From Curvibacter lanceolatus ATCC 14669 (GTDB lineage: Bacteria > Pseudomonadota > Gammaproteobacteria > Burkholderiales > Burkholderiaceae_C): a DNA stretch of 64,000 nucleotides. The notes under the pieces are model-generated. The model was not told the DNA's origin. It made no database searches and was given only the letters and a program-made list of their open reading frames with translations. Positions 1 through 8,388 of this stretch are shown one piece after another. The stretch covers positions 124,001 through 188,000 of the forward strand of contig NZ_KB906262.1 in NCBI RefSeq assembly GCF_000381265.1. The letters are read 5' to 3'. Within the stretch, counting starts at the first letter, position 1. Every line of letters begins with the position of its first letter. The position numbers and the translations under genes were made by a program.

Positions 1-132
1 GGCCCGAATGTAGCGCTTTCCAAGGGCGTGTGAACTGCTTTTGCTCGGCTGGCTGACCAACGTTTGCCCAAACGGCTTGACAGCACAGGGGCCCCCAGCC
101 GACGATGGGGCGTCATTTTTTGCCCATCGTCC

Positions 133-1392
133 ATGTCCACCTTCCAGGTCAATCTGCGCGACGTCATCTATTCGCTGTCCGATGCCCTCGATCTGGTGGG
201 GGTGACCCACATCCACCACGGCAAGCGGGTGGCTTTCATGGCGGTGGAGTGCGCCAAGGTGCTGGGCTGGGCGCCCGAGCGCCTGGACCGGCTGTTCCAG
301 GCCGGCATGCTGCATGACAGCGGGGTGTCACGTACCTACATCCACCGCCGCCTGACCCAGTTCGAGTGGGAGGGCGAGGCCGAGCACTGCCGCATCGGGG
401 CCGAGTTGCTGCGCAGCTGCCCCTCCCTGGCTTCGCTGGCCGACATCGTGCTGCACCACCACACGCACTGGAGCGCGCTGCAGGCGCTGCCGCTCAGTGA
501 CGAGGTCAAGCTGGCGGCCAACTGCATCTACCTGGTGGACCGCACCGACATCCTGACCCTGGCCGCGCTCAAGGACCAGTCCAACATCCTGTACGGCCGC
601 GAAGACACGCGCCAGGCCATCGCGGCCCGGCGGGGTGACTGGTTCTGCCCCGAGCTGGTGGATGCCTTTTTGCAGGCCTCGGCGAGCGAGGCCTTCTGGT
701 TCAGCCTGGAGAGCGAGCAGGTGCGCAGCTACGCCCACGAGTGGATCGCCCACGACCAGGTCCGCGCGGTGCCATTTGCCGAGCTGCGCAGCCTGGTGCG
801 CATCTTTTCGGTCATCGTCGACGCCAAGAGCCCCTTCACCCGCAAGCATTCCGAGGGCGTGGCCCGGCTCTCGCGCGCCCTGGGCGAGCGCCTGGGCCTG
901 GCGGAGCGGCGCTGCGAGATGCTCGAGCTGGCCGGCCTGCTGCACGACCTGGGCAAGCTGCGCGTGCCCGACGAGCTGCTCGACAAGCCGGGCCGCCTCA
1001 CGCCCGAGGAGTACGCCGTCATGAAGCGGCACAGTTTTGACACCTACAGCATCCTGCGCACCATCCATGGCCTGGAAGACGTCGCCCTGTGGGCGGCCCA
1101 GCACCATGAGCGCGTGGATGGCTCGGGCTACCCGTACCACCTGGCCGGCGAGCTGTCGATCGAGGCGCGCATCGTGGCCGTGGCCGATGTGTTCCAGGCC
1201 CTGGTGCAGACCCGTCCCTACCGGGCCGGCCTGTCACCCGCCGAGGTGATGGCCATCGTGCATGAGCACACCGAGCGCGGCGCGCTGGATGCCTCGGTGG
1301 TGGCCCGCCTGGACGCCGAACTGGACGTGTTCTGGGCGCTGGCGGCGCCCGCCGTGACGCCTGAGCGCCCGGTGGCCTCAGCCCGGCAATAA
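133..1392 (+). CDS. HD-GYP domain protein, probable c-di-GMP phosphodiesterase
   Basis: Predicted to hydrolyse cyclic di-GMP in the cytoplasm. The 419-residue protein has a degenerate HD region in its N-terminal half (HHGKR near residue 34, HDSG near 58) and a full HD-GYP domain from about residue 235. The metal ligands HDLGK (H271, D272) and the signature HHERxDGSGYP (H324, H325) are intact, so it should be catalytic. There is no receiver domain or membrane segment. The frame is open upstream to a TTG at 64, but the ATG at 133 matches where family-like sequence begins (MSTFQVNLRD). A TTGACA box at 77-82 lacks a good -10 partner. The 3' end overlaps the convergent nadM gene by 15 bp. The family assignment is secure; the regulatory target is unknown. 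Confidence 0.87.
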   Translation: MSTFQVNLRDVIYSLSDALDLVGVTHIHHGKRVAFMAVECAKVLGWAPERLDRLFQAGMLHDSGVSRTYIHRRLTQFEWEGEAEHCRIGAELLRSCPSLASLADIVLHHHTHWSALQALPLSDEVKLAANCIYLVDRTDILTLAALKDQSNILYGREDTRQAIAARRGDWFCPELVDAFLQASASEAFWFSLESEQVRSYAHEWIAHDQVRAVPFAELRSLVRIFSVIVDAKSPFTRKHSEGVARLSRALGERLGLAERRCEMLELAGLLHDLGKLRVPDELLDKPGRLTPEEYAVMKRHSFDTYSILRTIHGLEDVALWAAQHHERVDGSGYPYHLAGELSIEARIVAVADVFQALVQTRPYRAGLSPAEVMAIVHEHTERGALDASVVARLDAELDVFWALAAPAVTPERPVASARQ

Positions 1393-2457
1393 GTGCAGGA
1401 AGTGGTCCAGCACCACAAAGTGGTCGTCAAAGAACTGCTCTTCCAGGCCCGCCAGGTCCTGCTGCGCCACCCACAGGGCCTCGCGGGCATCGTCGTCCCC
1501 GCTCACGGCGGGCAGGGGGCGGCTGCCCAGGGCGAAGAAGTGCGCATGGGTGATGGTGCGCCCGCGCTGGCTGCGGCCCGGGGCATCGAACACGGCCACG
1601 CCCTGCAGGGCGGCACGCCATTCGGCCAGGGGCAGCGCCAGCCGGGTTTCCTCCTGCACCTCACGCAGGGCTGATTCGAGCAGGGTGTCCTGCTGCTCCA
1701 GAAACCCGCCGGGCAAGGCCAGCAGGCCGGCGCCCGGGTGGCGGTCGCGCCGGATCAGCAGCACGTGGCCGGCACAGCGCACCACCGCATCGACCGTCAC
1801 GAACACGGGCGGGTAGGGCGCCACGGCCCAGGCCTCGCGCTGCTGGCGCAGCGTGCGCCATTCGGCGCGCAAGGCCTCGTAGCGCGCGGTGTCGACCTGA
1901 TCGCCCAGTGCCTTCAAGGTGTCTGGCGCCAGGTGGGGCGCCAGGCGGGCCAGCCCCCGCACGGGGCTGTCTGCGTTGAACCACAGGTCACGCAGCGCGG
2001 CCTCATCGGGCCAGGGGCTGCCTTCGACGGTGTCGGCCTGCAGCACCGGGGCCGCCGCCATGGCCTGCCACCAGGCGGCCTCGGGCGTGCCTGCGGGCAG
2101 CACGCGCAGCACCGTGTCCGGCGCCTCGCCGCTGAGGCGGGCCACGCCGTCGCGTAGCGCCTGCGCGTTGCGCGCGGCGTCGCCCAGCTCGCGCAGGGGC
2201 AGAAAGCGCAGGCGCTCGGCCTCGCGCGGCGGCAGTGAGGCGCGGATCAGGTCGGCGCGCTCGCCCCAGCTCAAGGGGTGGGCCGGGCTGCGCGCCAGCC
2301 AGGCCCCGGCCAGCACCACCACCACGCGTTGGGCGTGGCGCAGCGCGGTCTGGATCAAGGCCAGCTCATGGCGGTGCAGCGGCTGGAAGTGGCCGGCACA
2401 AACGGCCCAGGCCTGTCGGGCAGGGGGCATCGCGGGGTAGGGAGTAGCTTTCGACAT
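1378..2457 (-). CDS. nadM: Bifunctional NMN adenylyltransferase / Nudix hydrolase
   Basis: A fusion of a nucleotidyltransferase that would make NAD from NMN and ATP with a C-terminal Nudix pyrophosphohydrolase (ADP-ribose type in characterised NadM-Nudix proteins). The N-terminal domain shows GHFQPLHRHEL (about residues 22-32), the family GxFxPxHxxH motif. The Nudix box lies near residues 240-265 (GGFLEQQD, then REVQEE), with Asp in place of the first conserved Glu and Thr for the usual Gly after REVQEE. The start at 2457 (MSKATPY) places the nucleotide-binding motif at the usual distance from the N-terminus; the open frame to 2724 runs through the divergent promoter region. It is divergent from the Hsp70 gene. 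Length of 359 residues fits the family. Confidence 0.85.
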   Translation of the reverse strand: MSKATPYPAMPPARQAWAVCAGHFQPLHRHELALIQTALRHAQRVVVVLAGAWLARSPAHPLSWGERADLIRASLPPREAERLRFLPLRELGDAARNAQALRDGVARLSGEAPDTVLRVLPAGTPEAAWWQAMAAAPVLQADTVEGSPWPDEAALRDLWFNADSPVRGLARLAPHLAPDTLKALGDQVDTARYEALRAEWRTLRQQREAWAVAPYPPVFVTVDAVVRCAGHVLLIRRDRHPGAGLLALPGGFLEQQDTLLESALREVQEETRLALPLAEWRAALQGVAVFDAPGRSQRGRTITHAHFFALGSRPLPAVSGDDDAREALWVAQQDLAGLEEQFFDDHFVVLDHFLHLLPG

Positions 2458-2569
2458 GGTGGCCCAAGCGTAGCCTGCGTGGGCCCCGCCAGGGCTGTGA
2501 CACAATCCCGGCCTTCGATTTTTTTGTTCTCGGCGGGCCTGTGGGGCGGCCGGGGCGTTCAGGTATTTC

Positions 2570-3829
2570 ATGGCAAGCACACTTCCCGGCACGCTGGGCA
2601 TCGACTTCGGAACCTCCAACTCGGCCGCGTCCTGGGCCCAGCCGGGGCAGGACGCCCGCCTCATGGTGTTGGAGGGGCAGGCCACCACCCTGCCCACCAC
2701 CCTGTTCTTCAACGCCGAAGACAAGACCGTGCATTACGGGCGCGACGCCCTGGCCTGCTACCTGAGCGAAACCGAAGGCCGGCTGATGCGCTCGCTCAAG
2801 AGCCTGCTGGGCAGCCCGCTGCTGCTTGAGAAGACGGCGGTGAACGACCAGCAGATCAGCTTCCAGGAGATCATCTCGATGTTCCTCGGCGAGTTGGTGC
2901 GCCGCGCCGAAGCCCAACTGGGCGGGCTGCCGCGCCACCTGGTGCTGGGCCGCCCGGTGCACTTCGTGGACGACGACGCCGAGCGCGACCAGCTGGCGCA
3001 GGACATGCTGCTGCAGGCCGCCGCCGGCTGCGGCTTCAGCGAGGTGGGTTTCCAGCTCGAACCGATTGCCGCTGCGCTCGACTACGAGCGCCGCCTGAGC
3101 GCCGAGACCCTGGTGCTGGTGGTCGACATCGGGGGCGGCACCTCCGACTTCACCGTGGTGCGCCTGGGCCCGCAGCGCATCGCCCAGGCCGACCGCACGG
3201 CCGACATCCTGGCCACCACCGGGGTGCACATCGGCGGCACCGACTACGACCAGCGCCTGAACCTGGAGCAGGTCATGCCCTTGCTGGGCTACCGCCACCT
3301 GGGCCCCAAGGGGCGCGAGGTGCCCAGCCGCGTGTTCTTCGACCTGGCCACCTGGCACCTGATCCACTGGCAGCAGACGCCCAAGGCGGTGCGCGAGGCG
3401 GCGGAGCTCAAGGTCGACTACAGCGATCTGCGCCTGCACGAGCGCCTGATGACCGTGCTGCGCGAGCGCCATGGCCACCGCCTGGCCAACAGCGTCGAGC
3501 AGGCCAAGATCGGCTGCTCCTCCCGCCAGGGGCCGCAGTCGATTGACCTGTCGCTGATCGAGGCCGGCCTGCAGGCCAGCCTGAGCCCCGACGACCTGGC
3601 CCGCCATCTGGACTCCCTGCTGCAACAGGTGGTGGCCTGCGCGCTGCAGTGCGTGAGCGCGGCCGGTCTGCAGCCGCAGCAGCTGGGTGCCGTGTACCTC
3701 ACCGGCGGTTCCTCGGCCCTGCGCCCGTTCCAGCAGGCCCTGGCCCAGGCCTTCCCGGGCGTGCCCCTGGTCGAGGGCGATCTGTTCGGTGGTGTGGCCT
3801 CGGGGCTGGCGTACGGGCACATGGGCTGA
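2570..3829 (+). CDS. Hsp70-family protein, YegD-like
   Basis: An actin/Hsp70-fold ATPase of 419 residues that is essentially only the nucleotide-binding domain, as in E. coli YegD (about 450 residues). The phosphate-1 motif GIDFGTSNS sits at the N-terminus, phosphate-2 DIGGGTSD begins at D186, and the adenosine motif LTGGSSALRP is near residue 380. There is no DnaK-type substrate-binding domain or EEVD-like tail, so classical chaperone activity is doubtful. No DnaJ or GrpE gene is nearby. It is divergent from nadM with a 112-bp gap. Client and role are unknown. Confidence 0.85.
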   Translation: MASTLPGTLGIDFGTSNSAASWAQPGQDARLMVLEGQATTLPTTLFFNAEDKTVHYGRDALACYLSETEGRLMRSLKSLLGSPLLLEKTAVNDQQISFQEIISMFLGELVRRAEAQLGGLPRHLVLGRPVHFVDDDAERDQLAQDMLLQAAAGCGFSEVGFQLEPIAAALDYERRLSAETLVLVVDIGGGTSDFTVVRLGPQRIAQADRTADILATTGVHIGGTDYDQRLNLEQVMPLLGYRHLGPKGREVPSRVFFDLATWHLIHWQQTPKAVREAAELKVDYSDLRLHERLMTVLRERHGHRLANSVEQAKIGCSSRQGPQSIDLSLIEAGLQASLSPDDLARHLDSLLQQVVACALQCVSAAGLQPQQLGAVYLTGGSSALRPFQQALAQAFPGVPLVEGDLFGGVASGLAYGHMG

Positions 3830-3949
3830 GGGGGGGGCTGAGTTCGCTGCGCCGTTTCCTCATTTGGCACATTTGGCACAATGGGCCCGCCGAGCCGGTG
3901 CGAAATACCGGCTTCTGGCGTCCAACCGAATTCCGTTGTAGGAGCGTGT

Positions 3950-4240
3950 ATGAAGCCCTCCGTCGCTCTGGCCTTGAACCGTTCCGAAATCCGGCGCGTG
4001 GTGGCCTTGCATCGCGCCTGCAACGCTCGCGTGTTTGGTTCGGTGCTGCACGGGCTGGACACCGATGGCAGTGATCTGGACCTCCTGATTGACCCGACGC
4101 CTGAGACGACCTTGATGGATGTGGCCGCGATACAGGTCGAGTTGCAACAGCTGCTGGGCGTGTCGGTTGATGTGCTGACCCCGAAGGCGCTGCCAGAGAA
4201 ATTCCGCGGCGCCGTGCTCGCCGAGGCCGTTGCGGTATGA
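3950..4240 (+). CDS. mntA: MntA-type minimal nucleotidyltransferase antitoxin
   Basis: A 96-residue minimal nucleotidyltransferase. The motif GSVLHG followed by DGSDLDLLID matches GSx10DxD, with both metal-binding aspartates present. In MntA-HepT systems this protein adds AMP groups to the HEPN RNase HepT and so neutralises it. The start at 3950 is preceded by AGGAG at 3940; the frame is open upstream to 3881 but without family-like sequence. The last four bases (ATGA) overlap the start of a truncated hepT, the standard layout of this module. Because the toxin partner is broken, the gene is probably an orphan antitoxin. Confidence 0.82.
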   Translation: MKPSVALALNRSEIRRVVALHRACNARVFGSVLHGLDTDGSDLDLLIDPTPETTLMDVAAIQVELQQLLGVSVDVLTPKALPEKFRGAVLAEAVAV

Positions 4241-4380
4241 ACAAGGCGCTGCGTGTGCCTGACTACCTGGAGCATATTCTCCAGGCCCTCGAACGTATCG
4301 CACGATATACGGCGGGCGTTTTTAAGCCGGTGAAGGCGCTGGTGGCGGCTGACCGTTCCTCAGGGGCGACCCAGGCATGA
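4237..4380 (+). pseudogene. hepT: Truncated hepT toxin relic
   Basis: This 47-codon frame starts inside the mntA stop (ATGA). Its first ~28 residues (MNKALRVPDYLEHILQALER and on through IARYTAG) read as the N-terminus of HepT/DUF86 HEPN proteins, which are normally about 115-140 residues. After that the sequence becomes unrelated (FKPVKALVAADRSS) and stops. The catalytic R-x4-6-H motif of HEPN RNases is missing, and only about 50 bp separate the stop from the end of the next gene, so the remainder has been deleted rather than frameshifted. It should be inactive as a toxin. Confidence 0.72.
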
Positions 4381-4402
4381 AAAAGCCCGGGTAAGCCGGG
4401 CT
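4381..4402 (-). terminator. Intrinsic terminator of the OmpA-domain gene
   Basis: On the minus strand, AGCCCGG and CCGGGCT form a 7-bp stem (4402-4396 with 4390-4384) around a short loop, followed by a T run (4385-4381). It lies 28 bp past the stop of the 4430-4942 gene. Confidence 0.75.
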
Positions 4403-4429
4403 GTTCGGGGCGTGAGGCCTGGGGGCTGA

Positions 4430-4942
4430 TCAGTTGGCCGGCAGCAGGATCACTTCCACCCGGCGGGCTTCAGCCTCGGTGCCGGTGCCGGTGCTGACTT
4501 CGGGCTTGCGCAGCTCGATCGCTTCTTCGCTGGCGCCCAGGGCTTTCAGCACTTCGCGCACGGCGATGGCGCGTTGCTTGGCCAGTTCGGCGTTCTGCTC
4601 GACCGAGCCGGTGGCGTCATGGAAGCCCGAGATGGCGGCCTTGCGGCCGGCGGCCAGGCCCTGGGCCACTTCGGCCAGGGCTTGTTGCGCACCTTCGGCC
4701 ACGTCGGCGCTGTTGGTGGCAAAGAAGAACTTGACCACGCCGTTCTCGACCTTGATCGAGGCCACTTCCACCACGGCATCGGCTACGGCAGCAGGGGCTT
4801 CAGCGGCGGCGGGGGCCGGGTGGCGGACGCCGAACTTGGCGACCACGGTGCCCACCACCGAACCCACCACCAGCAGGATCAGGACGGCGAGAAAACCGAG
4901 GGCGAATCGTTGTTGGCTGTCGTTGTCTTGGCTGCTGGACAT
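4430..4942 (-). CDS. OmpA/MotB-domain membrane-anchored protein
   Basis: A 170-residue protein with a short cytoplasmic N-terminus, one membrane segment (about residues 14-35, GFLAVLILLVVGSVVGTVVA), an Ala/Pro linker and a periplasmic OmpA-like domain. The domain keeps the peptidoglycan-binding layout: Asp in FHDATGS, then the helix NAELAKQRAIAVREVL and a terminal ARRVEV strand. It may tether the inner membrane to the cell wall. The start is supported by AGGAGA 5 bp upstream. It is a single gene with its own terminator; no flagellar or Tol genes are adjacent, so no more specific role can be given. Confidence 0.78.
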   Translation of the reverse strand: MSSSQDNDSQQRFALGFLAVLILLVVGSVVGTVVAKFGVRHPAPAAAEAPAAVADAVVEVASIKVENGVVKFFFATNSADVAEGAQQALAEVAQGLAAGRKAAISGFHDATGSVEQNAELAKQRAIAVREVLKALGASEEAIELRKPEVSTGTGTEAEARRVEVILLPAN

Positions 4943-5074
4943 GGGGTCTCCTGGGTGGGGGATCCGCTTGGGATCTGGGTTGAATGGATGACAGGCTGAA
5001 ATTCAGAGCCCTGGGCGGCCAAGGCACGCCGGGCGCAACCCGCGATCATAAACAAGCCAGGGCGCTGCCGGGTG

Positions 5075-5530
5075 TCACAGTCCCAGCGGCAGATCGGCTT
5101 TCTTGAGCGTGCGCAACACAAAACGCGACTGACTGTGACGTATGCCCTTGATCTGGTACAGGCGCTCGCGCAGAAAGCGCTCGTAGTCGCGCGTGTCGCG
5201 CACCGCCACCTTGAGCAGGTAGTCGTACTCGCCCGACACCAGCAGGGCCTCCACCACCTCGGGGATGGCGGCCAGGGTTTCGCCGAACTTCTCCAGGGTG
5301 TTGTCGGAGTGGCTGTCGAGCGTGACCTGCACCAGCACGGTCTCGTTCAGGCCCAGCGCCTGGGGGTTGAGGCGCACGGTGTAGCCCTCGATCACGCCGG
5401 CCTCTTCGAGCTTGCGGATGCGCCCCCAGCAGGGCGAAGGGCTCAGGCCCACGGCCTGCCCGATGTCTTGCAGGCTGGTGCGCGCATCGGCCTGCAGCAC
5501 CTGAAGGATTTTCCGATCGATTTTGTCCAT
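5075..5530 (-). CDS. Lrp/AsnC-family transcriptional regulator
   Basis: 151 residues, typical Lrp length. The N-terminal winged helix-turn-helix (MDKIDRKILQVLQADARTSL then IGQAVGLSPSPCWGRIRKLE) is followed by a RAM-type ligand-binding domain from about residue 65 (ETVLVQVTLDSHS; VSGEYDYLLKV). Such proteins sense amino acids. The CWGRIRKLEEAGVI recognition helix is of the type found in many proteobacterial Lrp paralogues. It is divergent from the LysR gene across 273 bp of locally AT-rich DNA, so it may regulate itself. Its effector is unknown. Confidence 0.88.
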   Translation of the reverse strand: MDKIDRKILQVLQADARTSLQDIGQAVGLSPSPCWGRIRKLEEAGVIEGYTVRLNPQALGLNETVLVQVTLDSHSDNTLEKFGETLAAIPEVVEALLVSGEYDYLLKVAVRDTRDYERFLRERLYQIKGIRHSQSRFVLRTLKKADLPLGL

Positions 5531-5570
5531 CCGGAAAATTCTAGGGTGAAACGAGAAATTTCAGAAAATT

Positions 5571-5607
5571 ATTCTGTTTTAATGGCAATTCTCTGGAAGA
5601 ACAGAAT
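5571..5607. promoter_or_regulatory. Inverted repeat upstream of the Lrp gene
   Basis: ATTCTGTT (5571-5578) is mirrored by AACAGAAT (5600-5607), 21 bp apart, in an AT-rich patch that also holds TTTCAGAAAATT just upstream. This is the only AT-rich stretch between the Lrp and LysR genes. It is a candidate operator for either, most simply for Lrp autoregulation (inference). Confidence 0.4.
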
Positions 5608-5803
5608 GTGAATCGGTGACCCTGCAGGCAAACTTGTGGTCATGGCGAAGGGCTCACCGGCCCGGCTGCCTCAGGGGCTGCCCTGCCGGTGACCGCCGGC
5701 ATTGGGGGCCAGCGCTGCAATTCACCAGCCAACCTGGGTTGAAAGGGGGTGGTTTCAGAAATAATGGACGTTTTGCCACGTCAACCATTTCTGGAGCCGC
5801 CCC

Positions 5804-6958
5804 ATGGACCGCCTGCAGTCAATGAAGGTTTTTCAGGCCGTCGTGAACGAAGGCGGTTTTGCCGCCGCCGCCCGCCGCATGGACCTGTCGCCCGCCGTGG
5901 TGACGCGCCTGGTGGACGACCTGGAGCAGCACCTGGGCACGCGGCTGTTGCAGCGCACCACCCGCAAGAACGCGCTCACCGAGGCCGGCCAGGCCTACCT
6001 CACGCGGCTGCGCCTGATCCTGAGCGACATCGAAGAGGCCGAGGCCTCGATGCGCGAGCACACCCAGGAGGTGGCTGGCCTGCTGCGCATCCAGGCCCAG
6101 CCGGTGATGGCCGTGCACATCCTGGCACCTCAGGTGGCCGAGTTCCGGCGCCTGCACCCGCGCGTCTCGCTGGACATCCACACCGCCTCGGCCAGCGAAC
6201 TGGCCATCGAAGACTTTGACCTGACCCTGCTGGGCGCCGGCAGCGAGTACGACGCCAATGTGATCGCCCGGCCCATCGTGTCGAGTGTGGGCATCGTTTG
6301 CGCCTCGCCGCGCTACCTGCGCGCCGCCGGCACCCCCCGCCAGCCCGAAGACCTGCGCCAGCACGCCTGCCTGCGCCTGCGCCTGCCCAGCATGCGCCCC
6401 GGGGTGTGGCGCCTGATGAACCCCGAGGATGGGGACCGGGTGCTGGATCTGCAGGTTGACCCGGTGATGGTGGCCGACCACACCGACACCGTGCTGCAGG
6501 CGGCCCTCAATGGGGCCGGCGTGTGTGCCCTGCCCATGGACCTGGCCGCGCCCTACCTGCGCATCGGGCAGCTGCGCCGTGTGCTGGCGCCGTGGATCAC
6601 GGCCCGCTTCACGCTGTATGCGGCCATGCCCAGCCGCAAGTTCGTGCCGGCGCGCACCCGCGCATTTCTGGATTTCCTGATCGAGCGCACCCGCTGGATG
6701 CTGGCCGAGGCCGAGCGCACCTGGCCCACCAGTTCCTTGGTGCCGCAGATCGTGCCCGAAGCCCTGTCGCCTTGCCCCCCTGGTGCGCCGGGCTCGGCCG
6801 AGGTCGACCCGCTGACCTGCGAGGAGCTGCAGCCCTTGCCGTCCGCTGAGGCGGCGGCTGATGCGTCGGCCGATGCGGGCCCGGGTTCAGACCCGGCGGC
6901 CCCTGCGGCCCGGCGCAAACCCGGGCGCAAGAAGCCCTTGCCGGGCTCGCCGGGCTGA
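5804..6958 (+). CDS. LysR-family transcriptional regulator with C-terminal extension
   Basis: The helix-turn-helix begins at residue 1 (MDRLQSMKVFQAVVNEGGFA then AAARRMDLSPAVVTRLVDDL), and the effector domain starts near residue 93 (LLRIQAQPVMAVHILAP). The family length is about 300 residues; this protein has 384. The last ~70 (after about residue 312) form a low-complexity Ala/Pro/Asp tail that ends in basic residues (ARRKPGRKKPLPGSPG), with no recognised domain. It ends 6 bp before the convergent rsmI stop. No obvious target gene is adjacent. Confidence 0.85.
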   Translation: MDRLQSMKVFQAVVNEGGFAAAARRMDLSPAVVTRLVDDLEQHLGTRLLQRTTRKNALTEAGQAYLTRLRLILSDIEEAEASMREHTQEVAGLLRIQAQPVMAVHILAPQVAEFRRLHPRVSLDIHTASASELAIEDFDLTLLGAGSEYDANVIARPIVSSVGIVCASPRYLRAAGTPRQPEDLRQHACLRLRLPSMRPGVWRLMNPEDGDRVLDLQVDPVMVADHTDTVLQAALNGAGVCALPMDLAAPYLRIGQLRRVLAPWITARFTLYAAMPSRKFVPARTRAFLDFLIERTRWMLAEAERTWPTSSLVPQIVPEALSPCPPGAPGSAEVDPLTCEELQPLPSAEAAADASADAGPGSDPAAPAARRKPGRKKPLPGSPG

Positions 6959-6964
6959 AGCCCG

Positions 6965-7894
6965 TCAATCTTCGGCCGGTTGGCCTTTCTTCAGTTCGAG
7001 GGCCTGCTGGTAGAGCGCGTTCTTCGAGCCCCCGGTGATCTCGGCACACAGCCGGGCCGCCGTCTTCAGGGGCAGCTCGGCCAGCAGCAGCTTGAGCACG
7101 CGCAACTCGTCGCCATGGTCCTGCACCACGGCCTCGGGCGGGTGGATCAGCACCGCAAACTCACCCCGCGTGCGCTGCGGCTGTGCCGCCAACCAGGCGC
7201 TCAGGCCCTCGGCGGGCAGGGTGGCCACCTCTTCGAACTGCTTGGTCAGCTCTCGCCCCAGGGTGACGTGGCGCGCGCCCAGCACGGCCAGGGCCCGCGC
7301 CAGGTCTTCGATGCGGTGTGGGGCTTCCAGCAGCACCACGGCCCGCGCTTCGCCGGCCAGGGCCTGCACGGCGTTGTCGCGTTCGCCGGCCTTGGTGGGC
7401 AGAAAGCCGGCAAACACAAAACCGCTGGCCTGCTGTGCCTGCGCTGCCACGCCGGCCACCGACAGCAGGGTGGTCACGCTGCTGGCCCCAGGCAGGGGCA
7501 CGGTGCGCAGGCCGGCGGCCTGCACCGCCTGCACCAGGCGGGCGCCCGGGTCGCTCACCGCCGGGGTGCCGGCATCGCTGGCGTAGGCGATGCGCTCGCC
7601 ACGCTGCAGGCGCTCGATCACCATCTGGGCCGCCTCGGCCTCGTTGTGCTGGTGCACGGCCAGCAACTGGGCGCCGGGCCGGTCGATGCCATAGGCGCGC
7701 AGCAGGGCCTGGGTGTGGCGGGTGTCCTCGCAGGCCACCGCATCCACCAGTTGCAGCACATGCAGGGCACGCAAGGTCATGTCGGCCAGATTGCCGATCG
7801 GCGTTGCCACCACGTAAAGGGTACCCTGGGGGTAATGCTGCGGGGCGGCCGCCTCGCGGGCGGCATTCAGGGCGGAAACAAAAGAGGCGCTCAA
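6965..7894 (-). CDS. rsmI: 16S rRNA (cytidine-1402-2'-O)-methyltransferase RsmI
   Basis: Methylates the ribose of C1402 in the decoding centre of 16S rRNA using SAM. The TP-methylase fold is clear: GTLYVVATPIGNLADMTLRA near residue 24, CEDTRHT, and SDAGTPAVSDPG followed by PGASS. Length of 309 residues is normal. The start is a TTG at 7894, backed by AAGGAA seven bases upstream on the minus strand. That start shares base 7894 with the ATG of the divergent yraN gene. Confidence 0.93.
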   Translation of the reverse strand: MSASFVSALNAAREAAAPQHYPQGTLYVVATPIGNLADMTLRALHVLQLVDAVACEDTRHTQALLRAYGIDRPGAQLLAVHQHNEAEAAQMVIERLQRGERIAYASDAGTPAVSDPGARLVQAVQAAGLRTVPLPGASSVTTLLSVAGVAAQAQQASGFVFAGFLPTKAGERDNAVQALAGEARAVVLLEAPHRIEDLARALAVLGARHVTLGRELTKQFEEVATLPAEGLSAWLAAQPQRTRGEFAVLIHPPEAVVQDHGDELRVLKLLLAELPLKTAARLCAEITGGSKNALYQQALELKKGQPAED

Positions 7895-8298
7895 TGGGAT
7901 TCCTTGGAAAGAAGCCGGCTGGGCCGGCCCGCCCGACCACGCGGGCGTTGGGCGAACTCGCCGAACAGCAGGCCTTGCAGCACCTGCAGGCGGCGGGCTT
8001 GCGCCTGCTGCAGCGCAATTATCGAACGCCCGGGCGCGGTGGCGGTGAGATCGACCTGATCATGCGCGCGCGCGACGGCACGCTGGTCTTTGTCGAGGTG
8101 CGGCGCAGGCGTGCCGGCACCCATGGCGGTGCGGCTGCCAGCGTGGGCGCCACCAAGCAGGCGCGCATCGTGCTGGCGGCACGCCACTACCTGATGCGCC
8201 TGGCCACGCCACCGCCCTGCCGTTTCGACGTGGTCTCGGTGGAAGGCGATGCGCCGGGCACGGTGCTCTGGCTGCAGGCGGCGTTCGATGCCTCTTGA
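7894..8298 (+). CDS. yraN: YraN / UPF0102 nuclease-fold protein
   Basis: A 134-residue UPF0102 protein with a restriction-endonuclease-like fold. The core GELAEQQALQHL, NYRTPGRGGGEIDLI and FVEVRRR gives the PD-(D/E)xK-like residues Asp in EIDLI and Glu in VEV; the usual VEVK Lys is Arg here. Function is not firmly established in the family. The ATG at 7894 has AGAGG at 7883. The order yraN, SIS protein, BON lipoprotein matches E. coli yraN-diaA-dolP, but lpoA, which precedes yraN in E. coli, is absent. Confidence 0.88.
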   Translation: MGFLGKKPAGPARPTTRALGELAEQQALQHLQAAGLRLLQRNYRTPGRGGGEIDLIMRARDGTLVFVEVRRRRAGTHGGAAASVGATKQARIVLAARHYLMRLATPPPCRFDVVSVEGDAPGTVLWLQAAFDAS

Positions 8299-8388
8299 TG
8301 GCCTCGGGGGCGCGCGGCCGCTTGACCCGCCCGACAACCCTGGTTTCTGCCATCAAGCGGGCATGGTGCGGGGGTATCATCGGCGCCC

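Noticed and set aside
77-106. Sigma-70 promoter before the HD-GYP gene
   Set aside because: TTGACA is present, but the -10 position (GACGAT) matches only three of six bases.
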